From the NCBI GenBank assembly GCA_947650365.1, contig OX393551.1:60939173-61003172 (forward strand): a stretch of 64,000 nucleotides of DNA. Direction: 5' to 3'. Positions 1 through 9,682 of the stretch are shown here, piece by piece. This DNA is from Chamaelirium japonicum. Lineage: Eukaryota > Streptophyta > Magnoliopsida > Liliales > Melanthiaceae. The notes beneath the pieces are model-generated. The model was not told the DNA's origin and ran no database searches. It saw nothing but the letters and a program-made list of their open reading frames with translations. A program made the position numbers and the translations under genes. Numbering within the stretch: the stretch's first letter is position 1; every line of letters begins with the position of its first letter.

Positions 1-2722
1 GATCCGACCCCCCTCATCCCTCTCCGATCTCTCTCGTCATCTTCCCTATCTCTCTCGTTTTCTCTCTCCTGCGGTGGGGCTCTACTTGCACGGCGCCGGA
101 GAGCAACTGGCCGGAGGAGTCGCTGCCGGAGTCAACAACTCCCCTTGCATCAGGTCAGCCTCCCCTCCATCCCCTGTTCTTCCTTTTTTCTTTCTTTTTT
201 TTTCTGCTCTGTTGAGAGCCCGTTGAATCCCTGTTTTTCTTTTTTTTTTTTTTTTCTGTGCTGATCCGACCAACACCCCGCCCCTATTACCTTCGGTTAT
301 GCATGGCCATGGCCACCGGCCAGATGGCAGTTGGCTGTGCAGCCAACGAGCCCAACCCATTTCAGAATGCCTTTTCCACACACCTTGGCAGGTGGCTGTG
401 TAGTCGACGAAGTCGTCCCAACCACCTGTGGTCTATCACCTCCCAGTGCCCAGACTTCCTTGTTTGCCATAGCCGTAGCCACGGGTTTGTTGGTCAACGG
501 CTGTGAAGGCGACGGAGCCGCATCAACCCAACCAATTTTTATTTTTTTTATTATTATTTTCTCGTTCTTGTCTCCAATGTCGTCAATGTTTACCGAAACC
601 CGTGGGAACCCTTGATCAGGGTTGTTTGATAATGCGATTCATCGGCCCTTAGTGGCTGATGGTTTACCGCCTGTTGGCACCTTATTCGGTTTTGGCATAT
701 GAACCATCGTGCCATGCACGTCGGTGGCCGCCAAGTGACTCATAGGCCAAAACTTGCCAATTCCCAGATTCGACCCATCGAGACTAGTTGTTTACCCCGA
801 TCCGAGTTTAGACTCGGTAAGGCCCACAAGTCCGTTCGTAAAATATTTTTTCTAAACCCTAAACCCTAGCCCGAGGACGTCTCGGACGAAAGACGAACCG
901 AGCCCCGACTTGGCTTTCTCACCCTTTAAGAAACCCACCGACTTAGGTTTTAATGTATGCTCGTGTGTTTGAATTACTAGTTTGTACCGGGACGATCCAG
1001 CCGAGGACGGAGCAGAGGCCAGAGACGGGAGTCCGTGCACGTCGACCAGGTGACACAGCACGCTTTCTTTAATAATTAATAACGTGAATATAGAAATTAA
1101 GGGTAGGTGTCCATAACGCTGCATGCGGGTCCCGTCGGACGTCGTCGCATGTGGTCGAGTGGACCCCGCCTTGCATGCGGAGTCGCGAGTCCGGCGACGC
1201 ATGCATAAAAAGTTAATAATTTAATAACAAATATTATACTGTTTGCATGGACACCATAGCTAGATTTTCCCTTAATTTGAATAAATAAATAATTAAAGAA
1301 TTTCCGGGACCCACCCTCCTGAGGGAAGCGTGATAACCCCGGTAAATGGATTTTGGGTGAGAGTGCTTATTTTATTTGATTATGATGCTGGGTTGTGAGT
1401 GGGTGCGAATCCCGGGGTAATCCATTGAAAATGATTTAAACACTGTTTAGTTCTTTCAATGCAATGTGTTTTGTTAACCTACCTGGTTAGAGGGTAGGGA
1501 CCCCGTGCGCGCAAGGGTCGTGAACCACCTTGCGCGTACAGCCGAAGTTAAGTAGGTTAGGAGTCACGGGCAAGGGTTGTGGTAAAGCCAATAGGAGGTG
1601 CCCTCGAGTAGGGATTGGCCTAGCAACCCTGTCCCGGGGAGTTGAAGTCCCCATAGTTAAGCAAGTTGGGCGGTAGAGCTCCACCGTGAAAGACGGGAAA
1701 CCCCTTATGATCATCTGGGTGAATTGTGCATGGTGTTGGTGGATGCACGGCGAGAGAGTTGGCCCTCTACATCGAAATAAAAGGCCCGATAGTAATGCCC
1801 GACCGGGGGCAGGTTGAACAAAATATCCGGGGTTCATGTTTGAATGTATAATTGTTTGATTATTAAATTTTGGATTGTATGACTGTATACACGATGACCT
1901 AGTGACAGTAGGATTTGCATGTGAATGTAGAAATTTCATGGACACATAGGACGTGATTGAGAACATAGCCTGACAATTAGGTAAATCAATAATTTATCTT
2001 AAAATTTGAGCGTTGTTAGTTATTAAGATTGTTAGCTTGTCACTAGCCATTTATTTGGCTAATCTCCCAAATGTATTTTTGGGGGCTACTCATTCCCACG
2101 AGTAGACTCTTCTGCAGGAGCTGAGGCACAGGAGGAGCAGTAGGAGTCCAGCAGTCAGTAGAGTAGCAGCTTATATTTTTTTTTCTATTTATGTCAATCT
2201 TAGTAGTGGTACCTTTTCATCGGATGTAATCGAAGTGGATTGGAATAAGTTTCTATTAGTTAGTTAGTGTGATAAGTGGCGATGTGCCAGCTGAATTTTC
2301 TTTGGGTAGGCCTCTCCTCAAGGCCCCAAGCCTAGGTTAGATCACTACAAAAATATAAGATGAATAATTGACCTAATTTGACAAGCCCAATAGATAGGAC
2401 CTTCAGACAGATGCACCGAGTGCTCGGGAGCGGGTGAGATACTCGGCTCGCCGTCGGAGGCTTGAGCCGCGTGCTCCTTTAGAGGATATTCTGTCAGTAT
2501 GTTGTGACCCCGTTGGGTCGCATGTACTGAAAGGATACTCCTTTTAAAGGTCGAGCCTGATCTTTTGTTTCTCCCCCTTCTTTCATTTGCTTATGTGTGA
2601 GCGTAGAAAGAGCCCAGTGAGAATCCTAAAATTGGCATAGTTAAGTAACCATACCCAGAACCCTTTTCCTTTTTTTCACCTCACACCCCAGGAATCGGCC
2701 TTCAGATTTCTGGGGCGTGACA
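1..2722 (+). mobile_element. probable LTR of a Del/Tekay-like Ty3/gypsy element, right end
   Basis: No credible coding sequence is present; open frames here are short and show no recognisable protein. The right edge ends in GGGGCGTGACA at 2712-2722, a terminus typical of plant chromovirus LTRs. The next base resumes sequence homologous to the interior of the Tat LTR at about 14638, which is what a nested insertion looks like. The left part is CT-rich (1-70) with poly-T tracts (about 186-255). The middle has an AAACCCTAAACCCTAG motif, and around 2085-2160 the text resembles the end of Del-type LTRs from memory. The left terminus is not in the window, so whether this is a solo LTR or part of a full element is unknown. 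Orientation is a guess from the CT-rich leader being on the left. Confidence 0.4.
854..869 (+). promoter_or_regulatory. telobox-like AAACCCTA doublet
   Basis: Two tandem AAACCCTA units followed by G. This is the plant telomere-repeat motif, which also occurs as a telobox near plant promoters. Only two units exist, so it is not a telomeric array. It lies inside the probable LTR; any regulatory role is inference. Confidence 0.35.
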
Positions 2723-2863
2723 ACTCTGATCTCTTCAAAGGCAAGAAGAAGATCGAAGAGAGGAGGAGGGATGGAGAGAGAAAATCCAGAGCTCTTGTTC
2801 CTGAAAATCAAATCTTAGAACTGGAAATCGGATCTCGAATCTCATTTACATTTGAAGGGTCTG

Positions 2864-2873
2864 CTATTTATAG
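2864..2873 (-). promoter_or_regulatory. LTR TATA box (CTATAAATAG)
   Basis: The reverse complement reads CTATAAATAG. The same decamer occurs at the same place in the other two LTRs in the window (14781-14790 and 58661-58670). It would set the start of the sense transcript on the minus strand; in this 3' LTR it would only fire outward. Confidence 0.6.
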
Positions 2874-2930
2874 AGTTTTCTGGTGGCAAATGGTGGTTTC
2901 TACCGTCGTATCTGGGGATCCTCCAGGAGG

Positions 2931-3115
2931 GGCTGGTGGGTCCCCCTGTAGTCTTCATGGGTTCACCAGGCAGGTGCGGTGGGTCCCGTGGTAGTCTTTT
3001 TGGGCCCACCAGGCAAGGCCGGTGGATCCCGTGGTAGTCTTCGTGGGCCCACCACGCAGGGCCGGTGGATCCCGCGGTAGTCTTCGTGGGTCCACCAGGC
3101 AGGGCCGGTGGATCC
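2931..3115. repeat. 43-bp GC-rich minisatellite in LTR, about 4-5 units
   Basis: Tandem units containing the 10-bp palindrome GTGGGCCCAC and the word GGCAGGGCCGGTGGGTCC. The unit is 43 bp, so translation cycles through all three frames and yields spurious proline/glycine-rich open frames on both strands. Confidence 0.75.
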
Positions 3116-3153
3116 TGTTGTTTGCAGACTTCTTGCCAAAATTTGCACCCACA

Positions 3154-3170
3154 GTTACCCCCTCCAAGTT
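3154..3170 (-). other. polypurine tract of Tat copy 1
   Basis: On the sense strand this reads TTGGAGGGGGTAAC directly before the TGTGGG start of the 3' LTR, the expected site for plus-strand DNA priming. The same sequence sits at the same place in copy 2 (59241-59257). Confidence 0.75.
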
Positions 3171-3259
3171 AGCTAGAGGCCAACCTGGCTGGCTTGGATT
3201 CGTGGTGCAAAAAACTATCAACCTCTTTCACGAAAAAAGCTTGCCAAGCGTCAGTGTTT

Positions 3260-4385
3260 AAAAAAGGACTGATCGGTTAATTTTGATCGATTGGTCGAAT
3301 TTGACCGATCGGTCAAAGTTGACTGATCGGTCGATTTTAACCGGTCAGGGTCGAAGTGATAGGTCAAAAAACTCTGTTTTTTGATCGATCCAGTACAAAA
3401 TCGACCGATCGTTTGAATTTGACCGATCGGTCAAGTTTGACCGATCGGTTAAACTCAACCGGTCGAGGTTGAAGGGATCGGACAAAAAACCCTGTTTTTT
3501 GACTGGTCCAGTACAAAATCGACTGATCAGTTGAATCTGACCGATCGGTCAAGTTTGACCGATCGGCTAAATTCAACCGATCGAGGTTGAAGGGATCGGG
3601 CAAAAAGCCAAGTTTTTTGCTCGATGCAGTACAAAATCGACCGATCGGTTGAATCTGACCGATCGGTCAAGTTTGATCGATCGGCTAAATTCAACCGGTC
3701 TAGGTTGAAGGGATCGGGCAAAAAACCTGTTTTTTGACTGATCCAGTACAAAATCGACCGATCGGTCAAGTTTGATCGATCGGCTAAATTCAACCGGTCG
3801 AGGTTGAAGGGATTGGGCAAAAAGCCAAGTTTTTTGCCCGATGCAGTGGAAAATCGACCGATCGGTCGAATCTGACCGATCGGTCAATTTTGACCGATCG
3901 GCTAAATTCAACCGGTCGAGGTTGAAGGGATCGGGCAAAAAGCCATGTTTTTTGTCCGATGCAGTGGAAAATCGACCGATCGGTCGAATCTGACCGATCG
4001 GTCAATTTTGACCGATCAGCTAAATTCAACCGGTCGAGGTTCAAGGGATCAGGCAAAAAGCCAAGTTTTTTTCCCGATGCAGTGGAAAATCGACCGATCG
4101 GTCAATTTTGACCGATCGACTAAATTCAACCGATCGAGGTTGAAGGGATCGGGCAAAAAGCCAAGTTTTTTGCCCGATGTAGTGGAAAATCGACCGATCG
4201 GTCGAATCTGACCGATCGGTCAATTTTGACCGATCAGCTAAATTCAACCGGTCAAGGTTTAAGGGATCGGGCAAAGAGCCAAGTTTTTTGCCCGATGCAA
4301 TGGAAAATCGATCGATCGGTCGAATCTGACCGATCGGTTAAGGTTTGACCGATCGGCTAGATTCAACCAGTCGGAGTGATTGGGC
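3260..4385. repeat. palindromic tandem array, about 9 units of about 118 bp (copy 1)
   Basis: Landmark AAATTCAACCG (or a variant) recurs near 3451, 3569, 3687, 3786, 3904, 4022, 4122, 4233 and 4350, so most units are about 118 bp and two are near 99 bp through loss of a 19-bp segment. Each unit holds the perfect palindrome GACCGATCGGTC, usually more than once, and a second inverted repeat with arms ATCGGGCAAAAA and TTTTTTGCCCGAT around a 6-nt loop. It lies between the polypurine tract and the promoter of the plus-strand gene. Function is unknown; a promoter-proximal element or a structured 3' end of the sense RNA are both possible. Short frames rich in DRS are by-products of the repeat. Confidence 0.85.
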
Positions 4386-4628
4386 AAAAGAGCCTGTTTT
4401 TTACCCAATCCTCTGGAAAGTTTACCTGATCGTCTGCTTGTCGAATGGGTAAAGTCTTTGAATTGATAACTTGAAGTAGCTTGAGCCAGTGGTTCATCTG
4501 GACCGGTGAGTCTCCTGAACCGGCGGTCCAGTTGGACCAGCGGTTTGCCTGGACCAGTGGTTCAATTGGTTCGACGCTTCGTCTGGTCCGACTGTTCGCC
4601 TGGTTTTGCGCTTGCTACGGATTGATGC
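4386..4628 (+). other. spacer with short degenerate repeats upstream of antisense promoter
   Basis: From about 4490 to 4610 there are four or five degenerate copies of a GGACCAGYGGTT-like word at roughly 20-24 bp spacing. The matching place in copy 2 (about 61005-61080) has the same style of GGACCGGT/GGTCCG words. No gene is seen here. Confidence 0.4.
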
Positions 4629-4678
4629 CACGTGTTCTTTTAAAGACACAGGATTTGACCTGGTGAGGACACGTGTCC
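4629..4678 (+). promoter_or_regulatory. paired G-boxes upstream of antisense gene
   Basis: CACGTG at 4629-4634 lies in the context GATGCCACGTGTTC and is preserved in copy 2 (61113-61118). A second CACGTG at 4670-4675 lies in the 12-bp palindrome GGACACGTGTCC (4667-4678); in copy 2 it has decayed to CACTTG. G-boxes bind plant bZIP and bHLH factors; stress or light control of this gene would be inference. Confidence 0.55.
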
Positions 4679-4707
4679 TCTTGATTTGCGCACCAGATTC
4701 CTCTGGG

Positions 4708-4715
4708 TATATAAA
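4708..4715 (+). promoter_or_regulatory. TATA box (TATATAAA) of antisense gene
   Basis: TATATAAA lies 102 bp before the predicted ATG at 4817 and about 75 bp after the first G-box. Copy 2 has TACATAAG at the aligned position. Spacing to the ATG would leave a short 5' untranslated region. Confidence 0.6.
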
Positions 4716-6833
4716 CTTCTTTGGCTGGCATTCTCGCCCCACGCTTTCAGAATTTTTCAAAGTCCAGAATCTTTGCTCTCGATTTCTCATTCTCTGTTCT
4801 CTCCCGATCGATCGAAATGGCCTCATCTGGTAGCGCGAAGAAGACAAATATGTTCCCCTCGAAGCGGAAGGGGAAGGAGATTACTGAAGTTTCATCCGCT
4901 CCGAAAGGCCGTGGTAAGGTCAAGGCTGTGCTTGTGGAGCTTGGTGATTTGGGCAAAAGGCACGTAGGAGTTGGATTTGCTTCTGCTCCATCAAGGCCAG
5001 AGCACATTCCCAAGGCGAAGTTTGTTCTGGCGCCCCTGATGTCGCTGACGGAGGAACCTGTATATGTGTACAACACAAGTAGCAAACTCACCGATGTGAA
5101 GAGGGCTAAGTGGCAGAAGTTGCTGGCTTGTTTCACAGAAGGGAAAGTTCGACCGTCGCTCCCGGGGGTTCAGTCTGCCTTCGGTATCGACAAGCAGACG
5201 GTCTTCACAAACTACGCCAGCAAGGAGCAAGTAATGGGGACCATTGTCACCATTGGCCAACTCAACTGTGGATTGCCCCTTCCACTGCCACCCTTTGCCG
5301 CGAGGTTGCTGAACACCTCAGGCCTTTGTCCCGGGCAGATCTCCGGGAACGCTTGGAGGATCATCTATGCTTTCTGTCGCATAGAATCCAACTTCCAGGA
5401 GGATCTGAAGGCTTGCTAGTCCAGCATCCCCGAGGGCAAGGAAGCAAGGATCTAGTTGGGATACTTCTTTTATCACTACAAATGGGCATCGAGGAAAGAC
5501 AGCCCGTTCTTCAACTTGACTGGCGTATCAGCCCTGCGCCCGATCGTAGACTCCGTCCCCTCTGATAAGCTCTACACTGATTGGCCGATTTCGGTCTCCG
5601 GTGCGTGGACGCCTCTGTCAGTGCCCAAGACCCCCCGGAATGATGTGCACAAAGAGATAAAGATGTACTACGAGGGAGGTGTCTTCGCTTGGCCTTCGGA
5701 GCGGGTCGGTGCCATCGACAATCTGTTTCTGGAGTTGACGTGTGACACTCGATCATGGAAATAATTTTTGAATTGCCTGGTCAGGTATGGCAACGCCAAT
5801 CTCCTCCACCGACTGCGGGTCCGATATGAGGACAATGAAGTTTTGTACTCCGATTATGAGGAGGATCCTCAATCGGGAAAGATTGTTAGAAGAATCTGGG
5901 CTGAGAAGAAGGTGTATGGTGCAAGGCGTCGATTACCCACTACTGAAGAGAAGCTGGTGATAAGCCGAAGGGGCCAGGCGAAGAAAAGGAAAATCCTCGA
6001 CGAGCAGAAGGAAGATAAAGAAGAAGAGAAGAAAGGAGAAGAAAAAGAAGAAGAAGAAAAAGAGGAAGAAGAGAAAGAAGAGGAAGAGAAAGAGAAGGAA
6101 GATGAGGATGAGGATGATGAAGACAATAATAGTGATGATGATGATGATGATGACGGGGGAGACCAGGGGGGTGATGAGATTCCCCCCACCCCCACTGGAG
6201 GTGATGATGGAAGAGGCGGTAGTAAGGAAGAGATTCCTCCCACCCCCATTGGTGGCGATGAAGTGAAAGGGGGTGGTCAGGAAGAAATTCCTCCCACCCC
6301 CACTGGTGGTGAAGAGGAGGATTCGCAGCCCATACCTATTGACGAGGCTAAGGCCCGTTGTATGGAATTGGTGATGGATGCGGTGGGTGATGGTCAGAGG
6401 GTGGTTCCCGCCTATCACTTAGAAGAGTTGAAGAAGCGCCCAGTGCGCCTGAAGATCAAGTTCTCGGGGAGTGGTGGGGTTGGTAGCAACCCCACGCCCC
6501 TCGACCAAATGCCTCCAGATGTTCTCCGCATTGAAGGTGCGACGACAAGCGGGGGTCTGGAGGTTGAGCAACCTCCGCCCCCGTCGTGTTCTTTGGTAGA
6601 GGAAATGGCAGCCATTGTGGCCGGGCTCGAGTAGTCGAGCGGGCAACAAGATAAAGGGGAGATCTCACCTCCTCGAGGTGTTCCTTCTCCCGCACACATG
6701 GAGAGAGGAAGCCGCGTGGAGGCTGGGACTCCCCAACCTCAGCCGGAGCCAACCCCCGCCAAGGAGAAGTCGACCACCAAGGGTAAGAGCTCTGACCGTG
6801 GGAAGGAGAAAGCATCTCGAGTCGATGCCACAG

Positions 6834-6918
6834 GTATCCATACTAACTCACCTTCTTGATTGCCTTGTCTTTGATGCTTGAAATATTCTAACTCTTTGAA
6901 CTTTTGCTTGACTTGCAG
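6834..6918 (+). other. intron 1 of antisense gene (copy 1)
   Basis: 85 bp, CAG|GTATCC donor and TTGCAG|AG acceptor, phase 1. The copy 2 intron is at the same codon position (63232-63322). AT-rich with a CTAAC-like branch candidate (TACTAAC at about 6840). Without removal the frame hits a stop. Confidence 0.75.
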
Positions 6919-7055
6919 AGACTCCTGCTTGCACGACTTTGCTTTTGAAGGATTTGGGTGATGTTGACATCAACCACCCAACCCCAGTGATCCAGAAGCT
7001 CTGTAACCTTTCGGGTGCCTCGATCGAAGAAGCCTTCCATAGGCTTGAAGTGGTG

Positions 7056-7130
7056 GTAAGTGCATCAGCTTGACTTGACTTTTGAATTGAATCTTCTGAA
7101 ATATTTCTAACACTTCTTGTTTGTTCACAG
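7056..7130 (+). other. intron 2 of antisense gene (copy 1)
   Basis: 75 bp, GTG|GTAAGT donor and TTCACAG|AATTC acceptor, phase 0. Exon 2 between the introns is 137 nt in both copies. The splice sites are near-consensus for plants. Confidence 0.75.
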
Positions 7131-7764
7131 AATTCAGCGGTTTTGAAGATCGGCACAAAGCTTTTCAAGAAGGTCGGAGAGCGAGAGGCTTCAACTGAAG
7201 TCTCTCGCCTGACGGCTGAATTGGAAGCTGCCCAAGAGGAGAAGGATAAGCTGAGGGAGATTCTATCTTCCAAGAAGGAGGCTTTGAAGGCCAAGATCGA
7301 GGCCCTTCGCAAGGAGAAGCTGGAGAGCAAGGGGTGGCAGAATGGCTATGAGGCTCGGGGTCACGAGCTTGAAGAGTTGAAGAATCGATTCTTCAAGATC
7401 GAGACTTTGTCCTTCGATCGTGCGACTCGAATAAAGGAGTTGGAGGCTCAATTTGCTGCGAAGGATGCTGCTTCTGCTGCCAAGGAGGAGACCTTGAAGA
7501 AGGAGTTGGAGCATACTCATGCTGAATGTGAGAGCTTCAGGGAGACGACCGAGAAGGCGATGGAAGCACTCAGGGTTCATGCTAGCAGCGTCCGATCTTC
7601 TAAGGCTTCTGCGGCGAGCAAAGCTCGTGGTGGATCTGAAGGAGAGAATTCGCGCGCGTAAAGTGTGGCCAAACCTTGATAGCTTCTATCTTCTTTTTTG
7701 TTTGTTATACCTGTAAACTCTTCTCAGATTAAAGCTTACTCCTGTACTTATAAACTTTTTGATA

Positions 7765-7770
7765 AATAAA
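7765..7770 (+). terminator. candidate poly(A) signal of antisense gene
   Basis: AATAAA 104 bp after the TAA stop at 7659-7661, in a T-rich region. Plant poly(A) signals are loose, so this is suggestive only. Confidence 0.4.
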
Positions 7771-7875
7771 GATATCTTTTTTGATGTTAGACATTGAATG
7801 TCTCTTGTGTTGAATTGAATGTCTTTGAATGTTGGGTTCTGGATGGTATTGGAATGTTTGAATATACATACACTT

Positions 7876-8215
7876 GAATGTAAGGGGCCAAGTCGCAACT
7901 TGATCACCCAGACTGGTTAAGTAAGTCAAAAATTGAAGGTTGTGTTATAGCACAACTTGAAATCGTTAACATTTGCATGTGATGGGTTGAGTCGTAACTC
8001 AAGCACCCAAACTTGTTAGACGATATTGAATTTGATTGAAATTAAAGGTCATTTAACAGTTGTAAGTAAGGGGTAGTGTCGCAACACAAACTCCCAAACC
8101 TGTTAAATTGACGTAGTGACTTGAAGGTTGTATTGTAGCATAACCCGAAATCATTTAACATTTGCTTGTAAGGGGTTGGGTCGCAACTCAAGCACCCAAA
8201 CTTGTTAAACGACCT
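7876..8215. repeat. four degenerate units between the convergent genes
   Basis: A word like GTAAGGGGTTGGGTCGCAA followed by CACCCAAACTTGTTAAA occurs at about 7876, 7973, 8061 and 8162 (spacing 88-101 bp). Each unit contains TTGGGT...ACCCAA that could pair as a 6-bp stem. It occupies the gap between the ends of the plus-strand gene (7661) and of pol (8327). The remainder of 7771-8326 shows no gene. Confidence 0.55.
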
Positions 8216-8326
8216 AGTAATTTGACTGTAGATAATTTTGAACTTGAACATAGATGACTTGAAACTGCTCCAGAATTTGAACATTTGAACATTTGAAAGA
8301 GATCTTTATTCATCATGGAATTTACA

Positions 8327-9667
8327 TCATGGATAGAACAATTTGAGGTGTCTAGAATTCCAAGCCCGTGGCAATCTATCTCCTTCTGGTGAGATTAGTC
8401 GGTAAGATCCTTTGCCTCCTACTGATTCAACAATATATGGACCTTCCCAGTTGGGAGCAAGTTTTCCACTGCTGTGCTCCTTTGTGTTGTAAAAAACTGC
8501 TCTGAGGACCAGACTGCCAATTGGGAACTGTCTCTTGTAAACCTTCTGATCGTAGGCTCGTTTGATCTTCTGCTGATACTTGGCCACACGAAGGGATACT
8601 TGGTCTTGTAGTTCTTCAGAGAAGTCCAGATCATTGACACGAAGTTCTTTATTGATTCCTTCTTCAACTGCTCTGGTTTTCAAAGTACTTGATATGTTCT
8701 CTGTTGGGAGTACTGCTTCTGATCCATATGTTAGACGAAAGGGTGAGAATCCTGTTGATCTTCTCGGAGTTGTGCGATATCCCCAAAGAACTTCAGGTAG
8801 GACTTGTTCCCACAATCCTTTATTGTCGTTGAGTTTCTTCTTGAGTATACCAAGAATAGCTCTATTGGAGGCTTCAGCTTGACTATTGCATTGAGGGTAC
8901 CTTAAAGTTGAATAAAAAAGTTTGATTCTGTTGTTGAGACAGAATTCACGAAACTTGTCAGAGTCGAATTGTGCCCCATTGTCAGCAACAAGAACTTGAG
9001 GTGTGCCAAACCTTGAGAAGATGTTATGTCAGATGAACTTGATCACTTCATCATCGGTCTCTCGGAAGAGTGGCACAGCTTTGATCCATTTGGTGAAGTA
9101 ATCTATGGCCAGTAGCAGATACTTCTTCTTGCTCGGAGTTGGAGGAAAGGGACCCAAGAAGTCCAACCCCCATTGATGGAAAGGCCATGGGCTTGATAGT
9201 TGATGAAGCTCGTCTGCAGGGAGATGGATAGCCCGAGCGTGTCGTTGGCATGACTCGCACCTTTGAACCACTTGGTAAGCATCTCTTGCCATTGTAGACT
9301 AGTAGTAACCTTCTAATTTTGTTTTGGCTTTAAGAGATCTTCCCCCCGAATGATTTCTGCAGGCCTCGGAGTGGATGTCAACTAGGATTGCCTTTGTTTG
9401 TTCAAGGCCGATGCATTTGAGCAACATCCCGTTGTGAGACTTGAAGTAGAGATCTTCTCCTTGAATGATATAGCATGGAAGCTTCCTTTGAAGTCTTCGG
9501 GCTTGATTTGGATCTTCGGGTATTTTGCCATATTTGAAGAAGTTGAAGATTGGCTGTCTCCAATCCTCAAGCTCACTTGTGGTGGTAAGGTTCAATACCA
9601 GTTGATCTCCACCCCCAGATCTCTCTGTAGTAGCAATGATCTGTTGTTCGGGGGTGGTCTTGGGCAC
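8327..9667 (-). other. integrase domain with HHCC finger, DDE core and GPY/F tail
   Basis: Zinc finger His residues lie in HSEACRNHSGGRSL (from 9373) and the Cys pair in CESC (9259-9248). The family WP after GYY is destroyed: TGG is replaced by TAG at 9299. DDE acids: Asp in LAIDYFTKW (9103-9101), Asp in VADNGAQF (8983-8981), Glu in QAEASNRAIL (8875-8873). The tail has KLAPNWEGPYIV, the GPY/F-type module; no chromodomain follows, as the frame ends at HLKLFYP. A TGA at 9029 splits the core. Confidence 0.9.
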
Positions 9668-9682
9668 TTCTTGATAATCGAT

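Larger units (their letters stand above)
2723..3153 (-). repeat. 3' LTR of Tat copy 1, outer part missing
   Basis: Aligns throughout with 14638-15070: same TATA box, same GC-rich minisatellite, same CACCCACA edge at 3153. In element sense it starts TGTGGGTGCAAATTTTGGC. The part corresponding to 14377-14637 is absent because the neighbouring LTR ends at 2722. At the break the local sequence is ACTCT here and ATTCT in the other LTR, compatible with one arm of a 5-bp target duplication. Confidence 0.85.
4817..7661 (+). pseudogene. spliced antisense gene of Tat element, Transposase_28-like domain (copy 1)
   Basis: Three exons: 4817-6833, 6919-7055 and 7131-7661, giving 895 codons in one frame. 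The start is the ATG after CGATCGATCGAA, matched in copy 2. Residues 1-40 are Ser/Lys-rich. Residues about 80-370 form a globular region; GLPLPLPPFAARLLNTSGLC (about 152-171) then GNAWRIIYAFCR resembles the putative gypsy-type transposase domain (PF04195, recalled rather than searched). About 395-445 is a Glu/Lys/Asp tract, then three IPPTPTGG-type repeats (about 454-495), a Pro-rich stretch, and a C-terminal coiled coil (exon 3, residues 719-894, Lys/Glu/Leu-rich). Four nonsense codons (5417, 5453, 5762, 6632) and no frameshift; copy 2 has sense codons at all four. It is convergent with gag-pol. Resembles the antisense extra ORFs known from other Tat elements such as Grande. Biochemical function unknown. 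Confidence 0.8.

Noticed and set aside
258..615. Possible host gene with the CT-rich 1-70 leader as 5' UTR
   Set aside because: Overlapping 60-94 codon frames without domains; the CT-rich leader is also typical of the transcribed part of Del-type LTRs. A host gene cannot be fully excluded but nothing supports it.
854..869. Telomere or interstitial telomeric repeat
   Set aside because: Only two AAACCCTA units; too few for a telomeric tract.
852..1966. Minus-strand frames of 116 and 159 codons in the left region
   Set aside because: No recognisable protein, no repeat of the frame elsewhere, and the region reads like a long LTR.
3364..4274. Overlapping frames with DRSNLTDRS-like repeats on both strands
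   Set aside because: Artefacts of the 118-bp palindromic repeat containing GACCGATCGGTC; the same text occurs in copy 2 at 59256-59529.
5869..6418. Minus-strand frames of Ser- or Phe/Ile-rich text opposite the acidic tract
   Set aside because: Reverse reading of GAA/GAG/GAT runs in the antisense gene's linker; no domain and no counterpart frame structure expected.
8042..8284. Minus-strand frame of 80 codons downstream of integrase
   Set aside because: It reads the degenerate repeat between the convergent genes; not in the gag-pol frame context and no domain.
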